A stretch of 64,000 nucleotides of DNA from assembly GCF_035325945.1 (NCBI RefSeq), contig NZ_DAOKYX010000014.1:10714-74713 (forward strand), given 5' to 3'. The translations under genes and the position numbers were made by a program. How positions within the stretch are numbered: position 1 is the stretch's first letter; every line of letters begins with the position of its first letter. Below the pieces are notes generated by a model. That model saw only the letters and a list, made by a program, of their open reading frames with translations, made no database searches and had not been told where the DNA came from. Below, piece after piece: positions 23,507 to 32,345 of this stretch. Source of the DNA: Parvibaculum sp035325945 (GTDB taxonomy: Bacteria > Pseudomonadota > Alphaproteobacteria > Parvibaculales > Parvibaculaceae).

Positions 23507-25828
23507 ATGAAATCCATCCAGCAGCGCATTGCCGAGGAGCTCGGCGTTCAGGAACGACAGGTCACGGCGGCAGTCGATCTTCTCGATGGCGGCGCAACGG
23601 TGCCCTTCATCGCCCGTTACCGCAAGGAAGTGACCGGCGCGCTCGACGACGCGCAGCTCCGCACGCTTGAGGAAAGGCTGCGCTATCTGCGCGAACTCGA
23701 GGAACGGCGGAAGGCCATTCTCGAAAGCATCTCGTCGCAGGGGAAACTCACCGACGCGCTGCGCCAGTCGATCGAAACCGCCGACAACAAGGCGCGGCTC
23801 GAGGACATCTACCTCCCCTTCAAGCCGAAGCGGCGTACCAAGGGCCAGATCGCGCGCGAGGCGGGGCTCGAACCGCTGGCCGACGCGCTTCTCTCGACGC
23901 CGACGCTCGATCCCGCCGAAGCTGCGGCGGCCTATGTCGATGCGGACAAGGGCGTCGCCGATGTCGCGGCGGCGCTAGACGGCGCGCGCGCCATTCTCGT
24001 CGAGCGTTTCGCGGAACATGCCGAACTCATCGGCTCGCTGCGCGAGGAAGTATGGACGCGCGGCCGCCTCGTCTCGCGCGTGCGCGAGGGCAAGGAAGCG
24101 GAAGGCGTCAAATTCTCCGACTATTTCGACTTCAGCGAGCCGCTGACGAAACTTCCCTCCCATCGCATTCTCGCGCTCTATCGCGGCGAGAAGGAAGAAG
24201 CACTGCAGCTTCAGATCGTGCCGGAAGAGCCCGTCGAGGGGCAGCCCAGCACCTTCGAGCGGCGCATCGCGCATCAGTTCGGCATTGCCGATCTCGGCAG
24301 GCCCGCCGACCGCTGGCTCCTCGACACGGCGCGCTGGGCCTGGCGCACCAAGATCCAGATCCACATCGATGTCGACATGCGGACGAGGCTGCGCCAGTTC
24401 GCCGAGGACGAGGCGGTGAAGGTCTTCGCCGGAAACCTGCGCGACCTGCTGCTCGCCGCCCCCGCCGGCACACGGCCGACGCTCGGCCTCGACCCCGGCT
24501 ATCGCACCGGCGTCAAGGTCGCGGTCGTCGATGCGACGGGCAAGGTCGTCGCCACATCGACCATCTTTCCGCATGAGCCGCAGCGGCGCTGGGACGAAGC
24601 GATCGCCATTCTTGCGGGCCTTGTACGCACGCATAAGGTGGAACTCGTCGCCATCGGCAACGGCACCGCCTCGCGCGAAACCGACAAGCTCGCTGGCGAA
24701 CTCATCAAGAAGCATCCCGAATTGCGGCTGACCAAGGTGATGGTCTCGGAGGCGGGCGCCTCGGTCTATTCGGCCTCCGCCTATGCCTCGAGCGAGCTTC
24801 CCGAACTCGACGTGTCGCTGCGCGGCGCGGTCTCGATCGCGCGGCGGCTTCAGGACCCGCTCGCCGAACTCGTCAAGATCGATCCGAAGTCGATCGGCGT
24901 CGGCCAGTATCAGCACGACATCAGCGAGCACAAGCTTTCGCGCTCGCTCGACGCAGTGGTCGAGGATTGCGTGAACGGCGTCGGCGTCGATGCGAACACG
25001 GCATCCGTGCCGCTGCTCGCCCGCGTATCGGGCATCGGCGAGAGCCTGGCGCAGGCGATCGTCGCCCATCGCGACCGGACCGGCCCCTTCCGCACGCGCG
25101 CCGCGCTCAAGGAGGTGCCGCGCCTCGGCGCCAAGGCGTTCGAGCTTTGCGCGGGCTTCCTTCGCATTCCGAATGGCGACGATCCGCTCGACGCATCGAG
25201 CGTGCATCCGGAAGCCTATCCGGTCGTGCGCCGCATCATCGAGAAGACCGGCGACGAACTGAAAAACCTCATCGGCAACACGGCGACGTTGCGCGGGCTC
25301 AGGCCGCAGGATTTCACCGACGAGAATTTCGGCGTGCCGACGGTGAGCGACATCCTCAAGGAACTGGAAAAGCCGGGGCGCGACCCCCGCCCCGCCTTCA
25401 AGACGGCGGCGTTCAGGGAGGGCGTCGAGAAGCTCAGCGACCTCGAGCCCGGCATGGTGCTCGAGGGCGTCGTCACCAATGTCGCCGCCTTCGGCGCCTT
25501 CGTCGATATCGGCGTCCACCAGGACGGACTCGTGCACATCTCGGCCATGTCGACGAGCTTCGTGAAGGACCCGCGCGACGTGGCGAAGCCCGGCGACATC
25601 GTGCGCGTCAAGGTGATCGAGGTGGACGTTCCGCGAAAGCGCATCGGCCTCACCATGCGGCTCGACGATACGCCAGAGCCGCGCGCGCCGCGCACGAGCG
25701 CAGGCGGACAGCGGGGCGGGCGCCCCGCTCAGAAGCCGCAGCAGGAGCGCAAGGGCGAGAGCGCCATTGGCGGCGCCATGGCGGAGGCGCTGCGTCGGGC
25801 GGGCCTCAGCCCCGATCGTGGCAAATAG
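23507..25828 (+). CDS. tex: Tex-family RNA-binding transcription accessory protein
   Basis: A 773-residue cytosolic nucleic-acid-binding protein of the Tex/Spt6 family. In order it has an N-terminal HTH-like helical part (about 1-200), a YqgF-like domain (GLDPGYRTGVKVAVVD near 320), helix-hairpin-helix motifs (LLARVSGIGESLAQAIV, EVPRLGAKAFELCAGFL) and a C-terminal S1 domain (GMVLEGVVTNVAAFGAFVDIG, DGLVHISAMS). The length matches the usual 770-790. It is monocistronic and ends in a basic, Gly-rich tail. Confidence 0.95.
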   Translation: MKSIQQRIAEELGVQERQVTAAVDLLDGGATVPFIARYRKEVTGALDDAQLRTLEERLRYLRELEERRKAILESISSQGKLTDALRQSIETADNKARLEDIYLPFKPKRRTKGQIAREAGLEPLADALLSTPTLDPAEAAAAYVDADKGVADVAAALDGARAILVERFAEHAELIGSLREEVWTRGRLVSRVREGKEAEGVKFSDYFDFSEPLTKLPSHRILALYRGEKEEALQLQIVPEEPVEGQPSTFERRIAHQFGIADLGRPADRWLLDTARWAWRTKIQIHIDVDMRTRLRQFAEDEAVKVFAGNLRDLLLAAPAGTRPTLGLDPGYRTGVKVAVVDATGKVVATSTIFPHEPQRRWDEAIAILAGLVRTHKVELVAIGNGTASRETDKLAGELIKKHPELRLTKVMVSEAGASVYSASAYASSELPELDVSLRGAVSIARRLQDPLAELVKIDPKSIGVGQYQHDISEHKLSRSLDAVVEDCVNGVGVDANTASVPLLARVSGIGESLAQAIVAHRDRTGPFRTRAALKEVPRLGAKAFELCAGFLRIPNGDDPLDASSVHPEAYPVVRRIIEKTGDELKNLIGNTATLRGLRPQDFTDENFGVPTVSDILKELEKPGRDPRPAFKTAAFREGVEKLSDLEPGMVLEGVVTNVAAFGAFVDIGVHQDGLVHISAMSTSFVKDPRDVAKPGDIVRVKVIEVDVPRKRIGLTMRLDDTPEPRAPRTSAGGQRGGRPAQKPQQERKGESAIGGAMAEALRRAGLSPDRGK

Positions 25829-25919
25829 GCGCGGAACCCGCGCGACGCTCTACCCTCTGGCGGGGCGGGCGCGAGGGGACTAATCTCGACATCGCAGCAA
25901 TAATGTTACGAGGCGCGTC

Positions 25920-26267
25920 ATGACCGGGTGGACGGGAACAGGCAAAAACGGCAGGCAGCACGAGAAATCAGTGGTGCGGCTCGTCGTCATGAACTGGATT
26001 CTCGGCGCGACGGTCGGCGTCATCTGCGGCGCGGTCGTGCTCGGGTTCGATATTGGCGGCGTGCGCGGCCTTCTCTTCGGCTCCGACCAGATGTGGGCCG
26101 GGCTCGTGCTCCTCTTCGGCGGCTTCATGACGACATTCGGCGGCGTGGTCTGCGCCACGGCGATCATGACCGTGCCTTACGAGGACAAGGGCCCGCGCGG
26201 CGGCAGGTTCGTTCCGGTCGAAAAACCGGCGCTTCGCCTCGCACGCGTTCCCGCAAGGCGGCGGTGA
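25920..26267 (+). CDS. Small membrane protein of unknown function
   Basis: A 115-residue protein with a polar N terminus and two predicted membrane helices (about 24-46, MNWILGATVGVICGAVVLGFDIG, and 58-83, MWAGLVLLFGGFMTTFGGVVCATAIM). A basic C-terminal tail ends in PARRR. I do not recognise the family. An internal ATG at 25989 (MNWILG) could be the true start, giving a shorter protein. It is followed by a strong hairpin shared with the convergent acyl-CoA synthetase gene. Confidence 0.65.
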   Translation: MTGWTGTGKNGRQHEKSVVRLVVMNWILGATVGVICGAVVLGFDIGGVRGLLFGSDQMWAGLVLLFGGFMTTFGGVVCATAIMTVPYEDKGPRGGRFVPVEKPALRLARVPARRR

Positions 26268-26320
26268 CGGGCGGCCCGCGACGACGGGCCAGACATCAGG
26301 AGAAACAGGCTGACGCTCCA

Positions 26321-26347
26321 CATCTCCCGGCCGAAAGCCGGGAGATG
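26321..26347. terminator. Hairpin between convergent genes
   Basis: A perfect 11-bp stem (CATCTCCCGGC at 26321-26331, GCCGGGAGATG at 26337-26347) with loop CGAAA lies between the small membrane protein gene and the leftward acyl-CoA synthetase gene. There is no long T-run on either strand. Confidence 0.65.
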
Positions 26348-26367
26348 GGAGTTCCGGTCAGAAAACC

Positions 26368-28134
26368 TCAGGCCGAGGGCTCGGCGAAGATCTTCTTCAG
26401 TTCGGTCTTGAGGATTTTTCCGTTCGCATTGCGCGGCAGCGTCTCCGGCCAGAAGACGACCTTCACCGGCACCTTGAAGGCGGCAAGGCGCGAGGCCACG
26501 AAGTGGCGAAGCTCCTCCTCCGTCGCCGTGGTGCCGGGCTTCAGATGCACCACCGCTCCCGGCTCCTCGCCCAGCGTCTTGTGCGGGATCGGCACCAGCG
26601 CCGCATCCATGACCGCCGGATGCTCGTAAAGGACGTTCTCGACCTCGACGCAGTAGATGTTCTCGCCGCCGCGGATGAGCATGTCCTTGGCGCGGTCGAT
26701 GATGTAGCAGAAGCCTTCCTCATCGAGGCGCGCGAGGTCGCCGGTCTTGACCCAGCCATCGACGAAAGTCTGCGCGGTCGCTTCCGGCTTGTTCCAGTAG
26801 CCCTTCACGACGTTCGGCCCCTTGCCCCAAAGCTCGCCGACCTCGCCCGGAGGCAGCGTCTCGCCATTGGGGCCGACGACCTTGAGCTCGCAGACGGGCA
26901 CGGCCGGACCGCAGCTCGAGGGGCGGTTCTCGTAATCCTCGCCCTGATGGTTGGTGAAGGTGGCGGAGGTTTCCGTCATACCCCAGCCATTGCCCGGCTG
27001 CGACTTGGGGAAGACTTCCTTGATCTTGCGCACAAGCTCGGGCGCGGAAGGCGCACCGCCATAGGAAATGCCCTCGAGCGAGGAGAGATCGTATTTCGGC
27101 CGGTTCGGATGCTCGATGAGCTGCCAGGCGATGGTCGGCACGCCGCCCGCGCCCGTGATGCGCTCGCGCTCGATGAGCTGCATGGCAAGCTCGGGGTCCC
27201 ATTTGCGCATCATCACGAGCTTCGCCCCGCCGAAGAGCGAGGGCGACATGATGGCGTGGCAGCCCGTCGCGTGGAAGAACGGCACGGAGATGAGCGTCGC
27301 CTTCTGCGGCGCCGAGGGATCGGGCTGGGGCGGCATCTCTCCCCGGCGCAGATAGGTCCGCGCCATGGAAATGCCCGATGCCATGATGTTGGAAACGATG
27401 TTGCGATGGGTGCCGAGCGCGCCCTTGGGCTTTCCGGTCGTGCCGGAAGTATAGAAGATCGTGGCGTCGTCCTCGGGATCGAGCGGCACATCGGGAAGCG
27501 CCCCCTCGGGGAGCTTGCTCCAGTCGTTCACCGCGCCAAGCACCGCCTCGAGCTTGACGATCATCGGATCCGTCACTTCCTCGTTCTCGCGCGTGACATA
27601 GACCCGCTTGAGATCGGGGCAGTTCTTCAGATGCGCGCTGATGCGCTCCAGCCGTTCGGCATCGACGATGGCGATCCTGGCGCCGGAATCGGTGAGACCG
27701 TATTCAAGCTCGGGCCCCGTCCACCAGGCGTTGAGCGGCGTGACGATGGCGCCTGCGAGCGCGGCGCCGTAGAAAACCGCCGGCCATTCGGGCAGGTTTC
27801 GCATGATGATGGCGACGCGGTCGCCCTTCTTCACGCCCTGGGCGATCAGCTCATGCGAGAAAGCGATGGCGGCACGCGCGAAGGACTCGTATGTCGCGCG
27901 GTCGTCCTCATAGACGAGAAAATCCTTCGCGCCATGCGCGCGGCCCGCGATGAATGCCTCGCGCAAGGTCGGCGGCGCGTTCTTCCAGACGCGCATCTTG
28001 ACGCCGCGAATGACCTTTTCCTCCATCTCGAAAGGAATTCCCGGCGCGGTCAGAAAGGCATGGGCTTCGGCAATCGTCATCGCCGGCCATTTGGCTTTTG
28101 CGCCCTGAGCGGTTGCATTCTCGGTCATCGGCAT
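26368..28134 (-). CDS. AMP-dependent acyl-CoA synthetase/fatty acid ligase
   Basis: An adenylating enzyme of 588 residues that would form an acyl-CoA from a carboxylic acid, ATP and CoA. The P-loop-like A3 motif is YTSGTTGKPKGA, A5 is GWGMTETSA, A7 is VKTGDLARLDEEGFCYIIDR, A8 is KDMLIRGGENIY, and A10 is LPRNANGKILKTEL with the catalytic Lys. An unusual N-terminal stretch of about 60 residues precedes the domain. ATG at 28128 is an alternative start. It is divergent from the CYP153 gene and could activate the fatty acid made from an alkane. Confidence 0.9.
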   Translation of the reverse strand: MPMTENATAQGAKAKWPAMTIAEAHAFLTAPGIPFEMEEKVIRGVKMRVWKNAPPTLREAFIAGRAHGAKDFLVYEDDRATYESFARAAIAFSHELIAQGVKKGDRVAIIMRNLPEWPAVFYGAALAGAIVTPLNAWWTGPELEYGLTDSGARIAIVDAERLERISAHLKNCPDLKRVYVTRENEEVTDPMIVKLEAVLGAVNDWSKLPEGALPDVPLDPEDDATIFYTSGTTGKPKGALGTHRNIVSNIMASGISMARTYLRRGEMPPQPDPSAPQKATLISVPFFHATGCHAIMSPSLFGGAKLVMMRKWDPELAMQLIERERITGAGGVPTIAWQLIEHPNRPKYDLSSLEGISYGGAPSAPELVRKIKEVFPKSQPGNGWGMTETSATFTNHQGEDYENRPSSCGPAVPVCELKVVGPNGETLPPGEVGELWGKGPNVVKGYWNKPEATAQTFVDGWVKTGDLARLDEEGFCYIIDRAKDMLIRGGENIYCVEVENVLYEHPAVMDAALVPIPHKTLGEEPGAVVHLKPGTTATEEELRHFVASRLAAFKVPVKVVFWPETLPRNANGKILKTELKKIFAEPSA

Positions 28135-28324
28135 CTCGCGGGTTCGTGTTCAGGAACTTGAAGAGGCGGAGAATGGGCCAGCGGCGCGCGCATCGCAAGT
28201 GCCGAGCGCTGGCGCCGAACCCCACGCGCGCGACGCCAACGATGATGGCAAACCGACAGTATTCCGCCATTGCATGGAGGCGCTGGCCACAGCCTGCCCC
28301 AACGGCTACCATCGCGCCAGAAAC

Positions 28325-28353
28325 GGCCCGAGGAAAAAGGGCCGGTGTACAAT
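28325..28353 (+). promoter_or_regulatory. Candidate -10 element and small hairpin before the CYP153 gene
   Basis: TACAAT at 28348-28353, with TG immediately upstream, resembles an extended -10 and lies 17 bases before the P450 ATG. An inverted repeat CGGCCC (28325-28330)/GGGCCG (28340-28345) sits just before it and could be an operator. No good -35 is visible. The rest of this 236-base interval holds nothing recognised. Confidence 0.35.
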
Positions 28354-28370
28354 AAACGGGAGGACAGCGG

Positions 28371-29633
28371 ATGAGCCAGGCCGCGCCCAATACACCTAGA
28401 AAAGCAGTGTTCGACCCCTATTCGATTCCGATCGAGGAAATCGACGTCGCCAATCCGGAGCTGTTCCGCTCCAACGCGATGTGGCCCCATTTCGAGCGGC
28501 TGCGCCGCGAGGACCCGGTGCATTACTGCGCCGACAGCCAGTTCGGGCCTTACTGGTCGGTGACCAAGTACCACGACATCATGGCGGTCGATACGAACCA
28601 CGCCGTCTTCTCCTCGGAAGCGGCGCTGGGCGGCATCACCATTCGCGACGGGCGCGAGGATTTCCGCCTGCCGATGTTCATCGCCATGGACCCGCCCAAG
28701 CATGACGCCCAGCGCAAGGTGGTTAGCCCGATCGTCGCGCCGGAAAATCTCGCGCGGCTCGAGGGCACGATCCGCGAGCGCGCCGGGCGCATTCTCGACG
28801 AACTGCCGCGCAACGAGCCCTTCGACTGGGTGGACAGGGTTTCGATCGAGCTGACGACGCAGATGCTCGCCACGCTCTTCGACTTCCCCTTCGAGGACCG
28901 GCGCAAGCTCACGCGCTGGTCGGACGTGGCGACCGCGGACCTCAACTCCAACATCGTCGAATCGGAGGAGGCGCGCGAAAAGGAGCTGCTCGAATGCGGC
29001 GCCTATTTCACCGATCTGTGGAACCAGCGCGTCAATTCCGAGCCCAAGGGCGATCTCATCTCCATGCTCGCGCATGCGGATGCGACGCGAAACATGGAGC
29101 CGATGGAATATCTCGGCAACGTGATCCTGCTCATCGTCGGCGGCAACGACACGACGCGCAACTCGATCTCCGGCGGGCTTTACGCGCTCAACCAGTTCCC
29201 GGATCAGTACAAGAAGCTGCGCGACAATCCGGACCTCATTCCCAACATGGTCCCGGAAATCATCCGCTGGCAAACGCCACTCGCGCATATGCGACGCACG
29301 GCGCTCGCCGATGCGGAGCTTGGCGGCAAGACGATCAGGAAGGGCGACAAGGTCGTCATGTGGTACGTCTCGGGCAATCGCGACGATGAAGTGATCGAGC
29401 GCCCGAACGAACTCATCGTCGATCGTCCGCGTCCGCGCCAGCACCTCTCCTTCGGCTTCGGCATTCACCGCTGCGTCGGCAACCGGCTCGCGGAAATGCA
29501 GCTCCGGATCGTCTGGGAAGAGATCCTGAAGCGCTGGCCCACCACCCATATCGAAGTGGTGGAGGAGCCGACCCGCGTGCTTTCGAGCTTCGTGAAGGGC
29601 TATGAGCGCATGATGGTGCGAATCCCGGCCTGA
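28371..29633 (+). CDS. cyp153A: Cytochrome P450 of the CYP153 family (alkane/fatty acid terminal hydroxylase)
   Basis: A soluble P450 of 420 residues that would hydroxylate medium-chain alkanes or fatty acids at the terminal carbon, using ferredoxin and ferredoxin reductase. The I-helix has VGGNDTTRNS, the K-helix EIIRWQTPLAHMRRTA, and the heme loop FGFGIHRCVGNRLAE with Cys368. The segments PLAHMRRTAL and KVVMWYVSGNRD are hallmarks of CYP153. No ferredoxin or reductase gene is adjacent, so electron partners must be elsewhere. GGGAGG precedes the ATG. A globin gene follows on the same strand, and an acyl-CoA synthetase is divergent. Confidence 0.93.
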   Translation: MSQAAPNTPRKAVFDPYSIPIEEIDVANPELFRSNAMWPHFERLRREDPVHYCADSQFGPYWSVTKYHDIMAVDTNHAVFSSEAALGGITIRDGREDFRLPMFIAMDPPKHDAQRKVVSPIVAPENLARLEGTIRERAGRILDELPRNEPFDWVDRVSIELTTQMLATLFDFPFEDRRKLTRWSDVATADLNSNIVESEEAREKELLECGAYFTDLWNQRVNSEPKGDLISMLAHADATRNMEPMEYLGNVILLIVGGNDTTRNSISGGLYALNQFPDQYKKLRDNPDLIPNMVPEIIRWQTPLAHMRRTALADAELGGKTIRKGDKVVMWYVSGNRDDEVIERPNELIVDRPRPRQHLSFGFGIHRCVGNRLAEMQLRIVWEEILKRWPTTHIEVVEEPTRVLSSFVKGYERMMVRIPA

Positions 29634-29742
29634 CGCGGCCTCAGGTTTTCCCATCGGGAACACCGACGCCTGCCCTCCCTCGAAGCGGACATTTCCACCC
29701 GCTGCGAGGGAGGCAGCATCGCGAAAGAGCGGAGAGCGATCC

Positions 29743-30177
29743 TTGGACAGCCCCATGAACAGCGAAGCGATCATGCGGAGCCTCGATCTCGTCGCCGGGA
29801 AATGCGCCGATCCCGCGCCTTTCGTCTATGAACGGCTTTTCCGGCAGAGCCCGGAGATGAAGCCGCTCTTCCTCAGCGACACCAGCAATCTCGCAAAGGG
29901 CGAGATGCTCTTCCGCGTCATCGAGTGTTTCCTCGATTATGCGGGCCCGCGCGCCTATGCCGCCAATCTCATTTCGAGCGAATTGCGCAATCACGACAAT
30001 CTGGGCGTGCCGCCCGAGGTTTTCGCGACCTTTTTCAGAACGGTTATGGAGACCTTTCGCGAAATCGCGGGAGGCGACTGGACGGCCGAGTTCGACGAGG
30101 CCTGGAGCGAGATGCTGCTGGGGCTCGATCGCATCGTTTCGGATCAGGCAGCCATGATGAGCGCGGGCGCGGCCTGA
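29743..30177 (+). CDS. Single-domain globin-like protein
   Basis: A 144-residue helical protein with a globin pattern: PFVYERLFRQSPEMKPLF (B-C-D region, aromatic CD corner), an E-helix stretch GEMLFRVIECFLDY, and the F-helix NHDNLGVPPEVF with His84 in the proximal F8 position. A G/H helix pair follows (FFRTVMETFREIAGGDWTAEFDEAWSEML). A TTG start at 29743 has GGAG eight bases upstream; ATG at 29755 is the alternative. It lies about 110 bases behind the CYP153 gene on the same strand. Oxygen supply or sensing for the P450 is only a suggestion. Confidence 0.7.
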   Translation: MDSPMNSEAIMRSLDLVAGKCADPAPFVYERLFRQSPEMKPLFLSDTSNLAKGEMLFRVIECFLDYAGPRAYAANLISSELRNHDNLGVPPEVFATFFRTVMETFREIAGGDWTAEFDEAWSEMLLGLDRIVSDQAAMMSAGAA

Positions 30178-30223
30178 GCCGCACGCCATTGACGGGGGAG
30201 CCGTTCACACGCATCTTCCCGGC

Positions 30224-32242
30224 ATGACCGATCCCAAGCCGCTCTTTTCCTACAAGAAACACTGGGCCCACCGCTTCGGCGTGGCGCCTTTTCTGCCCAT
30301 GTCCCGCGCGGAGATGGACGAACTCGGCTGGGATCAGTGCGACGTGATCCTTGTCACGGGCGATGCCTATGTCGACCATCCGAGCTTCGGCATGGCCATT
30401 ATCGGCCGGCTGCTCGAGGCGCAGGGCTTCCGCGTCGGCATCATCGCCCAGCCCGACTGGCAGAGCGCCGAGCCCTTCAAGGCGCTGGGTCGTCCCGCGC
30501 TTTATTTCGGCGTCACGGGCGGCAACATGGATTCGATGGTCAACCGCTACACGGCCGACCGGCGCCTTCGCCATAACGACAACTACACGCCGGGCGGCGA
30601 AGGGGGCAAGCGGCCCGACCGCGCGGCGATCGTCTATGCACAGCGCTGCCGCGAAGCCTACAAGGACGTGCCGATCGTGCTTGGCGGCATCGAAAGCTCG
30701 CTTCGGCGCATCGCGCATTACGACTACTGGTCGGACAAGGTGCGCCGCTCGATCCTGGTCGACGCCAAGGCCGACATTCTGCTCTATGGAAATGCGGAGC
30801 GCTCCATCGTCGAGGTGACGCATCGCCTCGCCAAAGGCGCAAAGCCCGCCGAACTCGACGATGTGCGCGGCGTCGCGCTGATGAAGCCCGCCGTGCCGGA
30901 AGGCTGGACGGAGGCGCATGCCGACGATCTCGATTCAGGCGATGAAGGCGGGCGCATCCGCAGCGAGAACACCGTCGTACGGCTTCCCTCCTTCGAGCAG
31001 GTGGAGGCCGATCCCGAAGCCTATGCGCGCGCCTCGCGCGTGCTTCACCGCGAGAGCAATCCCGGCAATGCGCGCACGCTGGTGCAGCGGCACGGGCACC
31101 AGGAACTCTGGGTGACGCGGCCGCCCATTCCGCTGACGACACCGGAGATGGACGCGGTCTACGAGCTTCCCTATGCCCGCGCGCCACACCCCGCCTATGG
31201 CGATGCGAAAATTCCCGCCTGGGAGATGATCCGCTTCTCGATCACGATCATGCGCGGCTGCTTCGGCGGCTGCTCTTTCTGTTCGATCACGGAACATGAA
31301 GGGCGCATCATCCAGAGCCGATCCGAAGGCTCGATCCTCAAGGAGATCGAGGAGGTACGCGACAAGGTGGAAGGTTTCACCGGCGTCATCTCCGACATTG
31401 GCGGGCCGACGGCCAACATGTATCGCATGGCCTGCAAGGACAAAGAGACGGAGGCGCTGTGCCGGCGTCCCTCCTGCGTCTATCCCGATGTCTGCAAGAA
31501 CCTCAACACGAGCCATGAGGCGCTTATCAATCTCTACCGCAAGGCGCGCGAGATTCCGGGCGTCAAGCGCGTGATGGTCGCCTCGGGCGTGCGCTACGAC
31601 CTTGCCGTCAGGAGCCCGGCCTATGTGAAGGAGCTGGTGACGCATCATGTCGGCGGCTATCTCAAGATCGCGCCGGAGCACACCGAGGACGGCCCGCTCT
31701 CCAAGATGATGAAGCCGGGCATCGGCGCCTATGACCGCTTCAAGAAGATGTTCGACGAAGCGGCGAAGAAGGCGGGCAAGGAATATTTCCTCATCCCCTA
31801 TTTCATCGCCGCGCATCCCGGCACGACGGATGAGGACATGATGAACCTCGCCCTCTGGCTCAAGCGCAACAAGTACCGCGCCGATCAGGTGCAGACCTTC
31901 CTGCCCTCGCCCATGGCGCTCGCAACGGCCATGTATCATTCGGGCAAGAATCCGCTCCGCCCCGTGCGCCGCGGCGCGTCGGAATCCGTCGAGACGGTCA
32001 AGGGGCTGAAGCAGCGCCGGCTGCACAAGGCCTTTCTGCGCTATCACGACCCGGAAAACTGGCCCACCTTGCGCGAGGCGCTGAAGCGCATGGGCCGGGC
32101 CGACCTCATCGGGCCGGGCAAGCATCAGCTCGTTCCGGCCTGGCAGCCCGCAGGCACGGGCAAGAGCGGCGGCGAGGGAAAGCGCTTCGGCCAGAAGCAC
32201 AGGACGCAGAAATTCACGACCAAGGGCGTGCGGCTGGTCTGA
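30224..32242 (+). CDS. YgiQ-family radical SAM protein
   Basis: A 672-residue protein of the YgiQ/UPF0313 family. The N-terminal cobalamin-binding-like part (DVILVTGDAYVDHPSFGMAIIGRLLEAQGF) precedes the radical SAM core with the cluster motif CFGGCSFC near residue 350. A C-terminal DUF3362-type region follows, ending in a basic tail with GKHQLVPAWQP. The chemistry is unknown for this family. It is complete and stands between the globin and the aldehyde dehydrogenase genes, with about 100 bases to the latter. Confidence 0.92.
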   Translation: MTDPKPLFSYKKHWAHRFGVAPFLPMSRAEMDELGWDQCDVILVTGDAYVDHPSFGMAIIGRLLEAQGFRVGIIAQPDWQSAEPFKALGRPALYFGVTGGNMDSMVNRYTADRRLRHNDNYTPGGEGGKRPDRAAIVYAQRCREAYKDVPIVLGGIESSLRRIAHYDYWSDKVRRSILVDAKADILLYGNAERSIVEVTHRLAKGAKPAELDDVRGVALMKPAVPEGWTEAHADDLDSGDEGGRIRSENTVVRLPSFEQVEADPEAYARASRVLHRESNPGNARTLVQRHGHQELWVTRPPIPLTTPEMDAVYELPYARAPHPAYGDAKIPAWEMIRFSITIMRGCFGGCSFCSITEHEGRIIQSRSEGSILKEIEEVRDKVEGFTGVISDIGGPTANMYRMACKDKETEALCRRPSCVYPDVCKNLNTSHEALINLYRKAREIPGVKRVMVASGVRYDLAVRSPAYVKELVTHHVGGYLKIAPEHTEDGPLSKMMKPGIGAYDRFKKMFDEAAKKAGKEYFLIPYFIAAHPGTTDEDMMNLALWLKRNKYRADQVQTFLPSPMALATAMYHSGKNPLRPVRRGASESVETVKGLKQRRLHKAFLRYHDPENWPTLREALKRMGRADLIGPGKHQLVPAWQPAGTGKSGGEGKRFGQKHRTQKFTTKGVRLV

Positions 32243-32345
32243 GGCAGGCTGCGCATCTCGCTTCGCCTAGCCTCGGCGGGCTATTTCCTCGCCGGGCGCG
32301 GTGCCGGACCCTAGGCCGGTTGCAAACTCGGACGGAGCGCGCCCC

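Noticed and set aside
26503..28161. 552-codon plus-strand open frame opposite the acyl-CoA synthetase
   Set aside because: Exact antisense of a conserved enzyme, with no family motif.
29674..29713. Inverted repeat CCTCCCTCG/CGAGGGAGG between the P450 and globin genes
   Set aside because: The loop is 22 bases and no T-run follows, so it is not a convincing terminator; kept out of the feature list.
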